Shown one piece after another: positions 23,918 to 32,275 of a stretch of DNA of 64,000 nucleotides (position 1 is its first letter; each line of letters begins with the position of its first letter). A program made the position numbers and the translations under genes. The notes under the pieces are model-generated. The model had not been told where the DNA came from and searched no databases. It was given only the letters and a program-made list of their open reading frames with translations. Source of the stretch: Hyalangium versicolor (GTDB lineage Bacteria; Myxococcota; Myxococcia; Myxococcales; Myxococcaceae); the NCBI RefSeq assembly GCF_020103695.1, contig NZ_JAHXBF010000036.1:1-64000 (forward strand), read 5' to 3'.

Positions 23918-26107
23918 ATGACCCGGTTCCGACTCGGACAGCGCTGGAAGCGCGAACCCACGGCCGAGCCGTCGGATTCCATCGCCCTGGAGCTGGATGG
24001 CGTGAATCTGCTCGCGGGAGCGGTGGAAGAGCCGCTGGCAGAGGTGGTCCCCCGCCTGGTGGGGGTGGCGGCAACCCTGCGTGCGGGGCGCCAGAAGCTG
24101 GCCCAGGTGTCGCTGCCCGAGGCCAGCCTGGAGCTGGTGGTGCGGCGGGCCGGGCTGGACGTGGAGCTGAGCGTGGCGAGCCTGGGGCGGCCGGCGCGGA
24201 TGCTGCGGCCTCCCGTGCGGGTGGAGTTGGAGGAATTCGCCGAGGCGGCGCGGGAGTGCGGCGAGAGTTTCCTGAAGGACATTTCGCAGGCGGCCCCGGA
24301 GGCACTGCCCGCGGACGTGGCGAAGGAGCTGGACGAGGCGCTGCGCGTGCTCCATGGCGCGGTGAGTACGCCTCGGGAGGCCCTGCCGGAGTCCTTCACC
24401 CGCCGGGTGGAGCCCTCCGAGGAGCCGGGCTTCGGCTTCGAGCTGAGGGATCCGTCGGATTTGCTGCGCGCCTACGAGAAGGGGCAAGGAGCGGCGTTGG
24501 GCTCGTTGCTGTGCTCGGGAGAAGTGTGGCTGTCACTGCCCGGCCGGGAGCAGGCCTGGCGAGCGGCGGGCCCGCCGTTCCTCACGGCACTGGAGCTGTC
24601 CCGACAGGCCGGGGAGCTGGCGCGAGCTGTGGAGCTGGGCGAGCCGCGGTTCTCCTTCGAGCCCGGAGGCGTGCGGCCAGGGCTGGCGCTGGAGCTGACC
24701 ACGGGCAAGGGCCGGCTGGGCACGAGTGGCCCCCTGGCAGTGGATGGCACGGCACTGGCGGCGGCGATGTTCCACCTGGGGCAGTCGCTCGCGGTCGCCA
24801 TCTCCGAGCGGGAGCGGAGCCAGACGAGCAACCCGTACCTGGTGGAGCTGACCGAGCGGTGCCGAGAGGGTCTGTCCCACCTGCGCGGCGCGGTCCAGCC
24901 GCCCGAGGGCGAGGGAGAGGCTCGGGGCAAGTCACGCGGCTCGCGCCGGACTGGGAGTCCCCTGCCCGTACCAGGGCGCCTGCGCCGGCTGCGCTTCGAC
25001 AAACGGTGGGAGCTGAAGGGGCTGGCCGGGGCCGAGTTCGGGACCCTGCTGCTGGGGCGCCAGGGGCCAGTGTTCTGCTCACGCGAGCAGGCCAGCGCCT
25101 TCGCGCGCAAGAATGGCCAGGAGCTGTGGCGGCGAGAGGCCAGCCAGGGCGTGGCGGCCTCGGCGGACGGGTTCGTGGTGGCGGCGGATCCGGACCGCAT
25201 CTACTGCTTCATTGGCGCGGGGACGAGCGCGCGCTGGCTGCACGATCATGACGGGCTGCCATTGGGCCCGCAGTTGCTGCGCCACGAGGGGCTGCTGCTG
25301 ACGCTGTCGGATGACCGCACGGTCCTCGCCTTCGCCGAGGTGGGTGGCCGCGAGGTGTGGCGCCTGGCGCCCGCGAGAACGCAGCGGAGCTGGCTGGCGA
25401 CCCAGGGCCATCGGGCGCTGGTGGCCACGGACTCGGGGTACCTGTACGGGCTGGATCTCACGGATGGACAGGTACGCTTCCGGATGCGCGCTCCCCTGCC
25501 CTTCCACGGGACGCCGGTGCCATGGGGCAAGCGCTTCGTGACGGTGCTGGGCCGAGGGACCCAGCACGCACTGCTGCTCGCGGACGCGCACAGCGGGGAC
25601 GTGACGTGGACGCGCGAGTTCAACCTCTCGCTGCCCTCGGCTCCGTTGCCTGCGAGAACTCGCGTCTACCTCGCGGGAGAGCGAGATCGCGAGGGCATCC
25701 TCACGTGCCTGGACGCTCGCGGGAAGGAGCTCTGGGAGCGTTCGCTGCACCTGGGAGCGGGCCCCTTCGCGCTCACCGAGCTGCCGCGTGGGGTGCTCGT
25801 CACCTCCGCCAGTGGCGCGGCCGCGCGAGTGGATTCGGGCGGAGCGCTGCAGTGGCGGGTGGGCGCGGTGGGCGATCCACTCGCCAAGGCCCTGCCGGCC
25901 CGGGTGTCGCGCGGGGTGGTGCTCATCCCGGGCGAGCGTGTCCGTGCGGTGGAGCCTCGAGGGGGCCAGGTACTGGCGGAGGTCCGTGCGGGCGCCGGGC
26001 TCACGGCGCTCCAGACGGACTCCCGGCTCGGGCTCTACTTCCTGGACGAGGCCGGCACGCTGTCCGCGTACCAGCTCATGTCCCACTTCGCCGTGGTCGA
26101 GGAGTGA
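23918..26107 (+). CDS. PQQ-like beta-propeller protein
   Basis: A 729-residue protein with no signal peptide. The N-terminal ~320 residues (TRFRLGQRWKREPTAEPSD onward) are rich in Glu/Leu and unassigned. From about 345 to 729 there are repeated propeller strands with the PQQ/BamB-type pattern: GQELWRREASQGVAASADG, GREVWRLAPARTQ, SGYLYGLDLTDGQVRFRM, ARGKELWERSL and VDSGGALQWRV. It could be a scaffold or a sugar/quinoprotein-like binder; no catalytic residues were recognised. The start is the first ATG after the divergent gene. The upstream open frame is antisense to the HARE-HTH gene and rejected. Confidence 0.75.
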   Translation: MTRFRLGQRWKREPTAEPSDSIALELDGVNLLAGAVEEPLAEVVPRLVGVAATLRAGRQKLAQVSLPEASLELVVRRAGLDVELSVASLGRPARMLRPPVRVELEEFAEAARECGESFLKDISQAAPEALPADVAKELDEALRVLHGAVSTPREALPESFTRRVEPSEEPGFGFELRDPSDLLRAYEKGQGAALGSLLCSGEVWLSLPGREQAWRAAGPPFLTALELSRQAGELARAVELGEPRFSFEPGGVRPGLALELTTGKGRLGTSGPLAVDGTALAAAMFHLGQSLAVAISERERSQTSNPYLVELTERCREGLSHLRGAVQPPEGEGEARGKSRGSRRTGSPLPVPGRLRRLRFDKRWELKGLAGAEFGTLLLGRQGPVFCSREQASAFARKNGQELWRREASQGVAASADGFVVAADPDRIYCFIGAGTSARWLHDHDGLPLGPQLLRHEGLLLTLSDDRTVLAFAEVGGREVWRLAPARTQRSWLATQGHRALVATDSGYLYGLDLTDGQVRFRMRAPLPFHGTPVPWGKRFVTVLGRGTQHALLLADAHSGDVTWTREFNLSLPSAPLPARTRVYLAGERDREGILTCLDARGKELWERSLHLGAGPFALTELPRGVLVTSASGAAARVDSGGALQWRVGAVGDPLAKALPARVSRGVVLIPGERVRAVEPRGGQVLAEVRAGAGLTALQTDSRLGLYFLDEAGTLSAYQLMSHFAVVEE

Positions 26108-26173
26108 CCCCCCTGCGGCGAGCAGCAGCGCAAGGGCCGGATGACCAAGGCTGGCAACGCCTGGGACTCAGGC

Positions 26174-26200
26174 GCCCTCGAACCCGCCCGACTCGAGGGC
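26174..26200. terminator. Bidirectional hairpin between convergent genes
   Basis: GCCCTCGA (26174-26181) and TCGAGGGC (26193-26200) form a perfect 8-bp stem with an 11-nt loop. It lies between the stops of the rightward propeller gene and the leftward beta-helix gene, so it could terminate both. Confidence 0.55.
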
Positions 26201-26203
26201 CTG

Positions 26204-28072
26204 TCAGGGGCAGTTGTGCCAGACGAAGGTGGTCATCGGGGCCGTGTCGCCGGCGCGGTTCACCACGGAGTCTCCGGTGTTGATGTTGAGCGCGGAGGTG
26301 GCGTGGCTGCCGCAGTTGAAGCTCGCGGAGCCGGGGGCGGGGTTGCTCACGGAGTTGCCATAGAGGACCAAGGGGGCGCTCGCGGTGCCCGCACCGTCCA
26401 CGTTGATGCCCTGACGCGCGGAGATGACAGTGTTTCCGTGCACGTCGCCTCCCAGGATGTTGCCGGGAGGCAGGTACCAGGGGTGTGGCCCCAGGTTGAT
26501 GCCGAAGTGGCAGTTGCGAGCCGCTGAGCAGTCGATGGTGTTGCCGGTAACGACCGCACCGGTGAAATCGCCCAAGGCACTGCTGTTGAAGTTGTCGAGC
26601 ATCAGGCCCGCGAAGGTGACCTGGCCTGGCTGGCTGATGGCGTTGTTGGTGACGACGGCCTGGCGGCCTCCGCCGAGGATGAGCGCCACGTCGCTGTTGT
26701 CGATGAAAGCGTTGTTGTTCACCAGCACCCGATCCGAGATGTGGATGGTCAGCCCGTCGGACCACATGCCGGGCTGGGAGTTCTGTCCATTCGAGCGGAA
26801 GACATTGTTGGTAAGAGTGCCGTCGTGGCCCCGGAACTCCAGCGCCGTGCCGCAGAGTGTGTTCTTGCTCACGTTGTAGGTGAAGCGGCAGGAGGCGCAG
26901 TCACTCATCCGGGCGTTGAAGCCCCAGAAGTTGGCGCCGGCCGCGCACTGAGATGCCGCGGTCGTTCCCAACCGGGCCGCCCGGTTTCCGTCGAGGACGA
27001 GGTGGTCGAACGTCACGTTGCTGGTGGCCACGGCGGCAACGAAACCGCCGACGTTGGCACTGAACGACGGCAACGCCTTGAGCACGGCGCAGGCGTTGCC
27101 CAGGGCCTCACAGTTGGCGGAGGAGCTTGCGAGCCCCTGAGTACGCAGGGTGAACGGCTTGTTGATCACCACCTGGGTGGCGATGCCATAGGTGCCAGCG
27201 GGAAGCTCGAGCGTGCCGCCAGAGGGCGTGGCGTTGACGCAGCTCTGGATGGCGGGCCCCAGGTCGGTGACGCCGTCAGGGACGACCGCAACGCCCGAAC
27301 AGAGGGTGACGGGCGGCTGGGAGACGGTGATGGCGACGTTGGGAGACAGCGCGCCAAACCAGACGTTGCCCTCCTGGAGCATCTTCCATTGGAAGTTGTA
27401 GACGCCAGCGGTCGAGGGGGCAGTGATGGCAAAGGTGAAGGTCTTCTGTCCGTTCAGACCGACGGACTCGCTCGACGCGAGGTCCACCCGGCCCACACCC
27501 CAGGTGAGGTTGTCCTGCGGCCCCTGGGAGCCGAGTTTGTACTGGCCCGCGGCGGTCCAGACGTTGGCGCCGGTATTCCGCATCGTGACGGAGACCGACG
27601 CCGTCTGACCTACAGTGAGCGTCGTCGGTACGGACTGCGACACGAACTGCGAGTCCAAGGGCAGCGGCGCCTGAACGGTGATGACGACGTTGGTGGAGCG
27701 GGCGCCGAACCAGGCGACGCCGTCCTGCACCATGCGCCACTGGAAGTTGTAGCTGCCGGCGGAAAGGGGCGCGGTGATGTTGAAGGTGAAGGTCCGTGAG
27801 GCGCCAGGCGCCACCACCTCACCAGGATTCATGTAGACCCGGGTGCCCCCTATCCAGAGGGTGTTGTCCATGGGGTTGTCAGTGCCGAGTTTGTAGGTCG
27901 CGGCAGTCCAAGACGTGGTCCCGGTGTTCTGCATCGTCACGGAGACGGTACGGACCTCGCCGGTGGTGAGCACCGTCGGAACACTTTGCGAGAGAAACGC
28001 GGCGTTGTCCGCCGCGCTCGCGGTCAGGCTGACGAACAGGGTGCTGGTCAAGATGATGAGTCTTTGGAACAT
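26204..28072 (-). CDS. Secreted protein: two NBR1-type Ig domains plus beta-helix
   Basis: A 622-residue exported protein with signal peptide (LIILTSTLFVSLTASAADN). Two Ig-like domains of the N_BRCA1_IG type follow (about 25-133 and 140-252), each with VSVTM-QNTG/RNTG, YKLG, TFTF-NITAP/AITAP and YNFQW-RMVQ/KMLQ. The remaining 370 residues are a right-handed parallel beta-helix of the pectate-lyase/PL-6 kind, with N-rich turns (LTNNVFRSNG, VLVNNNAFIDNS, VVTNNAISQPG). This suggests polysaccharide binding or cleavage, but a catalytic residue set was not identified. A perfect palindrome lies 20 nt upstream of the start. Confidence 0.82.
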   Translation of the reverse strand: MFQRLIILTSTLFVSLTASAADNAAFLSQSVPTVLTTGEVRTVSVTMQNTGTTSWTAATYKLGTDNPMDNTLWIGGTRVYMNPGEVVAPGASRTFTFNITAPLSAGSYNFQWRMVQDGVAWFGARSTNVVITVQAPLPLDSQFVSQSVPTTLTVGQTASVSVTMRNTGANVWTAAGQYKLGSQGPQDNLTWGVGRVDLASSESVGLNGQKTFTFAITAPSTAGVYNFQWKMLQEGNVWFGALSPNVAITVSQPPVTLCSGVAVVPDGVTDLGPAIQSCVNATPSGGTLELPAGTYGIATQVVINKPFTLRTQGLASSSANCEALGNACAVLKALPSFSANVGGFVAAVATSNVTFDHLVLDGNRAARLGTTAASQCAAGANFWGFNARMSDCASCRFTYNVSKNTLCGTALEFRGHDGTLTNNVFRSNGQNSQPGMWSDGLTIHISDRVLVNNNAFIDNSDVALILGGGRQAVVTNNAISQPGQVTFAGLMLDNFNSSALGDFTGAVVTGNTIDCSAARNCHFGINLGPHPWYLPPGNILGGDVHGNTVISARQGINVDGAGTASAPLVLYGNSVSNPAPGSASFNCGSHATSALNINTGDSVVNRAGDTAPMTTFVWHNCP

Positions 28073-28092
28073 GGAAGCCTTTCAACAGTCAT

Positions 28093-28110
28093 ATGCTCGC
28101 GAACGAGCAT
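28093..28110. promoter_or_regulatory. Perfect palindrome upstream of the beta-helix gene
   Basis: ATGCTCG-CGAA-CGAGCAT is a perfect 7+4+7 inverted repeat, 20 nt before the start codon at 28072. It could be a repressor operator or a leader hairpin with a CGAA tetraloop. Confidence 0.5.
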
Positions 28111-28190
28111 GGAGTGAGAGGCTTTAGCACCTCATCAAAGGCAAAACGAGCGTGACGTTCCGCCTCGGGCGCGCCCAGGGGCCTCTCGCC

Positions 28191-29417
28191 TCAGAACTTG
28201 AACTCGGTCTGCAGCTTGACGCGCTTCTCGGCGGGCTTGCCCGCGTCGACGCCGCCGAAGTCCGCGCCGTAGGTCACCGTCTCATAGTCGACGAGGCTCT
28301 TGATGTTCTTGTTCCACCGATAGCCCGCGCCAGCAATGAGCAGGTCCACGTTGGTGTGATCCATCTCCCTGTCGGGATCGAGGTGATCGTACCGCGCGAA
28401 GAGATCCACCCCGTCCACCGCGTGCGCCAGCGCGCCCACGTTGAGCACTCCGAAGGCATAGAGGCCGTGGCCCGTGACGATGTCCTCCGGGCCCACCGAG
28501 AAGCGACCCTTCACCTTGGCGTTGGAGTCCCGGGCGGACATGTACGCGACCGCCAGCGTCAGCGGCGTGCTCTGGAGCCCCGCCTCACCGATGACGCGGG
28601 ACTTCACCCGCGACGCCAGCCCGGCATCGTCATACTCGCCAAAGGAGCCGTAGCCCGTGACGAACAGGCCCGCGGCCGGCCCACCCATGGACGCGAGCGG
28701 GTTGAGCGAGAGCCGGGCCTGCACCTCCTTGCGCTTGTTGACCTCTATCGCCTTGTAGCCCTCGCCGTTGTTCACGTTCACCTGGAAGCTGCCGTACTTC
28801 GAGGGCAGCGCCCCGCCCACGGACAGGCCCAGGTCCGCCGAAGTGATGTAGCCCCAGCGATCCACCGGCAGCGCGCCCTGCACGCGATAACCCCAGAGGT
28901 CCTCCTCATAGGGGATCCACGCCAGCGGGATGACGCCCGCGCGCAGGTACAGGCCCGGGCCCAGCACATCCTTCACCTCGATGTAGGCGTTCTTGGTCTC
29001 GGCGAAGAAGACCTGGTTGCCCGTGCCGTTGCGCGTGTCGCCCGCATCGAACGTGATCTGGAAACGGACCTTGTCGGTGGCGAAGAACTCCGCCTGCAGG
29101 TAGAGCCGATCGATGTTGAACTGGTCGCTGTTCTTCGCCTCCTCGCCGAGCTCGTACGAGTAGCGCAGGTAGGCCTTGGCCCCGAACTTCACCCGGTCCG
29201 TCCAGCTGGAGGCCGCTTCCTTCTTGGGGGCCTCGGCGGGCTGGGTGGTCGGGGTGACCTTCCCGGACTCGGTGGGGGGCGTCTCCGCGACCGGAGCGGC
29301 CGGGGTTGGAGCCGGGGCGTCGGCCGGAGCCGGCGGCGTGGAGGAGGTATCAGGGGTCTGCGCCAGCGCCGGAGCCGACGCAAGCGCCAGGAAAGTCGCA
29401 ATCAGGTGTCGCTTCAC
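28191..29417 (-). CDS. Outer-membrane porin (phosphate-selective porin O/P-like)
   Basis: A 408-residue beta-barrel protein with signal peptide (LIATFLALASAPALAQ) and a Pro/Ala/Thr-rich spacer (about 21-70). The barrel has alternating amphipathic strands (FGAKAYLRYSYEL, RLYLQAEFFATDKVRFQITF, GVDLFARYDHLDPD, LIAGAGYRWN) and the terminal Phe typical of outer-membrane proteins (KLQTEFKF). The pattern resembles the OprO/OprP-type family; substrate unknown. It starts at GTG 29417 with GGGAG upstream. Confidence 0.78.
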   Translation of the reverse strand: MKRHLIATFLALASAPALAQTPDTSSTPPAPADAPAPTPAAPVAETPPTESGKVTPTTQPAEAPKKEAASSWTDRVKFGAKAYLRYSYELGEEAKNSDQFNIDRLYLQAEFFATDKVRFQITFDAGDTRNGTGNQVFFAETKNAYIEVKDVLGPGLYLRAGVIPLAWIPYEEDLWGYRVQGALPVDRWGYITSADLGLSVGGALPSKYGSFQVNVNNGEGYKAIEVNKRKEVQARLSLNPLASMGGPAAGLFVTGYGSFGEYDDAGLASRVKSRVIGEAGLQSTPLTLAVAYMSARDSNAKVKGRFSVGPEDIVTGHGLYAFGVLNVGALAHAVDGVDLFARYDHLDPDREMDHTNVDLLIAGAGYRWNKNIKSLVDYETVTYGADFGGVDAGKPAEKRVKLQTEFKF

Positions 29418-29444
29418 GGGGGATGCTCCCAGGAGAGGTTCAAG

Positions 29445-29468
29445 GCGAGTGACGAATCCGCCACTCGC
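29445..29468. terminator. Hairpin between 29515 gene and porin
   Basis: GCGAGTG (29445-29451) pairs with CACTCGC (29462-29468) around a 10-nt loop. It lies downstream of the 29515 gene and 28 nt upstream of the porin start on the same strand. It could terminate the former or act in the porin leader. Confidence 0.35.
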
Positions 29469-29514
29469 ACCGCCCTCTCAGCACGCCCCGGGGCCGACCC
29501 AAGTGACAACGGCG

Positions 29515-30426
29515 TTAATTCTTGGCCGCTGCCTTCGACGGATCGATCTCTTCCTCGGAACGCTCCTCCTCGGTGGCACCCTCCCACTTCTCGCCGGCGC
29601 CGAGCTTCCACTCCGAGGGCACGTCCAGCTTCCACAGGTACGTGGCCGCCGCGGTGCCTCCGGAAGCAGAGCGTGAGGACACCTTGAAGGTGATCTCCAT
29701 CTTCGTCACCTCGCTGGGCACCAGATCCATGTCGTAGTGCCCCAGCACCATCTGCGGCGGGAACTCGGCGATGTAGCGCTCCGGGAAGTCGATCTTGCTG
29801 GCCGGGTCCGCGCCGCGCATCTCGCCCAGCAGCTTGCCCTTGGCGTCCGTGAGCTTCCACGCCGTCTCGAAGGTGGCGCTGGTGACCATCTTCTTCACCT
29901 TGCCGTCCTCCTTCAGCTCGCGCTGGGCGCCCCACAGCGCCAGTTGGAGGCGCACCTGCGGGGTGCCCTTCACCATCACCACGTCCGAGGAGACCACGTC
30001 CAGGCGCATGCCCTTGTCCGTGGAGGTCCACACCGGCTCGTAGCGGCCCTTGCGGAACGCATCGAACACCTTGCGCGTGTACTCGTAGGTGGCCTTGCGC
30101 TCGGCGAGCTTGTCGTCCTTGCCGCTCTCCGCCTTGTGCTCCACCTCTTGGATGTAGCTGTCGAAGTCCTTGTTGCCCTTGAACTTGTCCAGGTGGGCGT
30201 CCACCTGCTCGAAGTACGCCTTGAAGAAGGGGCCCACCTCTTCCTTGTAGGAGGCCTCGTCCGGGTTGGTGCGCAACCACCCTACCCGTTCCAGGTAATC
30301 CTTCTGGATGCGAGCCATGTCCGCCTCGGCCTGCGCCTCCTGGGTCTGGGCACTCAGCCGCCGGTAGAACAGGATCGAGGCAATAAAAACACCGGCGACA
30401 ACGACGAGGACACCGAAGTAACGCAT
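29515..30426 (-). CDS. Membrane-anchored protein of unknown function
   Basis: A 303-residue protein with one N-terminal transmembrane anchor (YFGVLVVVAGVFIASILFY, residues 3-21). A charged helical region follows (about 25-110), then a beta-rich domain (LDVVSSDVVMVKG, VRLQLALWGAQRELKED, MEITFKVSSRSASGG) and an acidic C-terminus. I do not recognise the family. The ATG at 30426 fits the anchor; the open frame continues 80 codons upstream but lacks features and overlaps the divergent gene. It is divergent from the MetX-like gene across 56 bp. Confidence 0.72.
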   Translation of the reverse strand: MRYFGVLVVVAGVFIASILFYRRLSAQTQEAQAEADMARIQKDYLERVGWLRTNPDEASYKEEVGPFFKAYFEQVDAHLDKFKGNKDFDSYIQEVEHKAESGKDDKLAERKATYEYTRKVFDAFRKGRYEPVWTSTDKGMRLDVVSSDVVMVKGTPQVRLQLALWGAQRELKEDGKVKKMVTSATFETAWKLTDAKGKLLGEMRGADPASKIDFPERYIAEFPPQMVLGHYDMDLVPSEVTKMEITFKVSSRSASGGTAAATYLWKLDVPSEWKLGAGEKWEGATEEERSEEEIDPSKAAAKN

Positions 30427-30482
30427 CAAGCGGAGACTCTCCTTAGGCGTTCGGGCGCACAGTGATAGAAGAATTCCCCTGA

Positions 30483-31517
30483 GTGATCCAGGCCACGGGA
30501 ACCCACCTGTTGACAGTACCGCTCCCTCTCGAGGAAGGGGGGCTGCTAGACGGCACCCAGGTCGCTTACGAGGCCTATGGGGAACCGTCCGGCGAGAACT
30601 CGGTGGTGTTGCTGCACGACGTGGCGGCCTCCCACCGAGCGATGGGACCGCCGGAGACGTCCGCATACCAGCCGTCCGGGTGGGGCCGGGAGCTAATCGG
30701 TGAGAAGCGCCCGCTCGATCCGTCCAGCCTCCACGTTCTCTCCGTGAACCTGCTCGGCAGCCCGTTCGGGACGACGTCGCCCATCACCGAGGACCCCTTC
30801 ACGGGGCAGACGCTGGGCCCGGCCCTGCCCCTGCTGACGACGCTGGACATGGCGCGCTCGGTGTCCGCGCTGATGCGGAGCATGGGGTTGAGGCGGGTGA
30901 GAGCGATGGTGGGAGTAGGCCTGGGGGGCCTGGTGGCCCTGCGGCTGGCCGCCCTCTTCCCCGAGATGACGGCCGGAGTGGTGGCCATCGGCGCGGCGCG
31001 GGCACTTCCGGAGCCGCTCCGGGAGCGCATCGGCATGTTCCACCAGATGCTCTGGATGGACCCCGAGTACAAGGAAGGCTTCTACCGGCTGGGCGGCGGG
31101 CCGCACCGGACGATGCGCAAGACGCGGCTGGAGTACCTGAAGCTGATCTACGGCCGCGAGTACCTGACGGCGCGCTACCGGGACATCGACGCCGCCGAGA
31201 AGGCCCTGGAGGCGGACGCCGACGACTTCGCGAAGACGTTCGATCCGAACGCGTGGATCCTGATGTGCACGGCGTACGCGGGGTGCGATCTGACGGAGGT
31301 GCTGCCCAAGGTGCAGGCAAAGGTGCTGCTGATCGCGGGCGCATCGGACGTGCTCGCGCCTCCGGCGAGGGTGCGCGAGACGTACCACCTGCTGACGGCC
31401 TCCGGAGTGCACGCGCGCTATCACGAGTTGCAGGGCGCGGGCGACCACGGGGCGCTGCTCACCGAGACGCGCCGCATGCACGGCCCGGTGAAAGATTTCC
31501 TGCGCCGGCTGCGCTGA
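30483..31517 (+). CDS. MetX-like alpha/beta hydrolase lacking the nucleophile Ser
   Basis: A 344-residue protein laid out like homoserine O-acetyltransferase: VAYEAYGEPSGENSVVLLHD, LLGSPFGTTSP, a lid region with RTMRKTRLEYLKLIYGREYL, then Asp in AGASDVLAPP and His in GAGDHGALL. The nucleophile elbow, normally GxSxGG, reads GVGLGG (144-149). The serine is Gly146 (codon GGC), so ordinary acyl-transfer chemistry is not possible unless another residue substitutes. It starts at GTG 30483. Its stop abuts the stop of the convergent udk. Confidence 0.83.
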   Translation: MIQATGTHLLTVPLPLEEGGLLDGTQVAYEAYGEPSGENSVVLLHDVAASHRAMGPPETSAYQPSGWGRELIGEKRPLDPSSLHVLSVNLLGSPFGTTSPITEDPFTGQTLGPALPLLTTLDMARSVSALMRSMGLRRVRAMVGVGLGGLVALRLAALFPEMTAGVVAIGAARALPEPLRERIGMFHQMLWMDPEYKEGFYRLGGGPHRTMRKTRLEYLKLIYGREYLTARYRDIDAAEKALEADADDFAKTFDPNAWILMCTAYAGCDLTEVLPKVQAKVLLIAGASDVLAPPARVRETYHLLTASGVHARYHELQGAGDHGALLTETRRMHGPVKDFLRRLR

Positions 31518-32162
31518 CTACTTCGCGGCGAGGGGCGCGCCCATCAAGGCAAGCTTGGCGCGAAGGGCTCCCACGAGCATGCTGATGGCGATGTCGTTGT
31601 TGCCACCGTGAGGGACGATGATGTCCGCGTGGTGCTTGGAGGGCTCGACGAAGCCCATGTGCATGGGGCGCACGTGCCGCAGGTACTGGGTGACGACGGA
31701 GTCGAAGTTGAAGCCGCGATCCTTGATGTCGCGGGTGAGCCGCCGGAGGATGCGCAGGTCGTCATCCGCGTCGACGTAGATCTTCACATCCAGTTCCTCG
31801 CGGACCTCCTTCATGTGGAGCACGAGGATGCCCTCGATGAGGATGATGTCCCCGGGGTCCACTCGGACGACTTCGGGGTGACGGGTGCAGGTGCGGAAGT
31901 CGTAGACGGGCTTGTCGATGGCCCGGCCGGCCTTGAGCTCCTGCAGGTGGCGGACGAGCAGGTCCGTCTCGAAGGCGTCCGGGTGATCGAAGTTGACCTG
32001 CCGCCGCTCCTCGAGCGGCATGTCCTGCAGATCCCGGTAGTAGGAGTCCTGATCAATGAAGGCGACCCGGCAGTCGGCGAGAGCCTCGCGGACCTTCCGA
32101 GCCACCGTGGTCTTGCCCGAGGCGGTGCCGCCCGCGATACCAACGACAAGGGGTGACGACAT
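31518..32162 (-). CDS. udk: Uridine kinase
   Basis: Phosphorylates uridine and cytidine in pyrimidine salvage. The 214 residues contain the P-loop GIAGGTASGKTT, FIDQDSYYRDL, NFDHPDAFETDLL, PVYDFRTCTRH and ILIEGILVLHMKEV. IYVDADDDLRILRRLTRDI is the lid segment. The length matches the family. It is convergent with the MetX-like gene with zero intergenic bases. Confidence 0.95.
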   Translation of the reverse strand: MSSPLVVGIAGGTASGKTTVARKVREALADCRVAFIDQDSYYRDLQDMPLEERRQVNFDHPDAFETDLLVRHLQELKAGRAIDKPVYDFRTCTRHPEVVRVDPGDIILIEGILVLHMKEVREELDVKIYVDADDDLRILRRLTRDIKDRGFNFDSVVTQYLRHVRPMHMGFVEPSKHHADIIVPHGGNNDIAISMLVGALRAKLALMGAPLAAK

Positions 32163-32275
32163 GGCCGGGCCACCTACCGCAGCGGGCTGGCCGGCGCAAG
32201 GCTCCGTCGGCCAGGGAACAACTGCCTGGCACCCCAGCCCCGGAATAATCCGAACAGTCGGACGGGGCGTACGGA

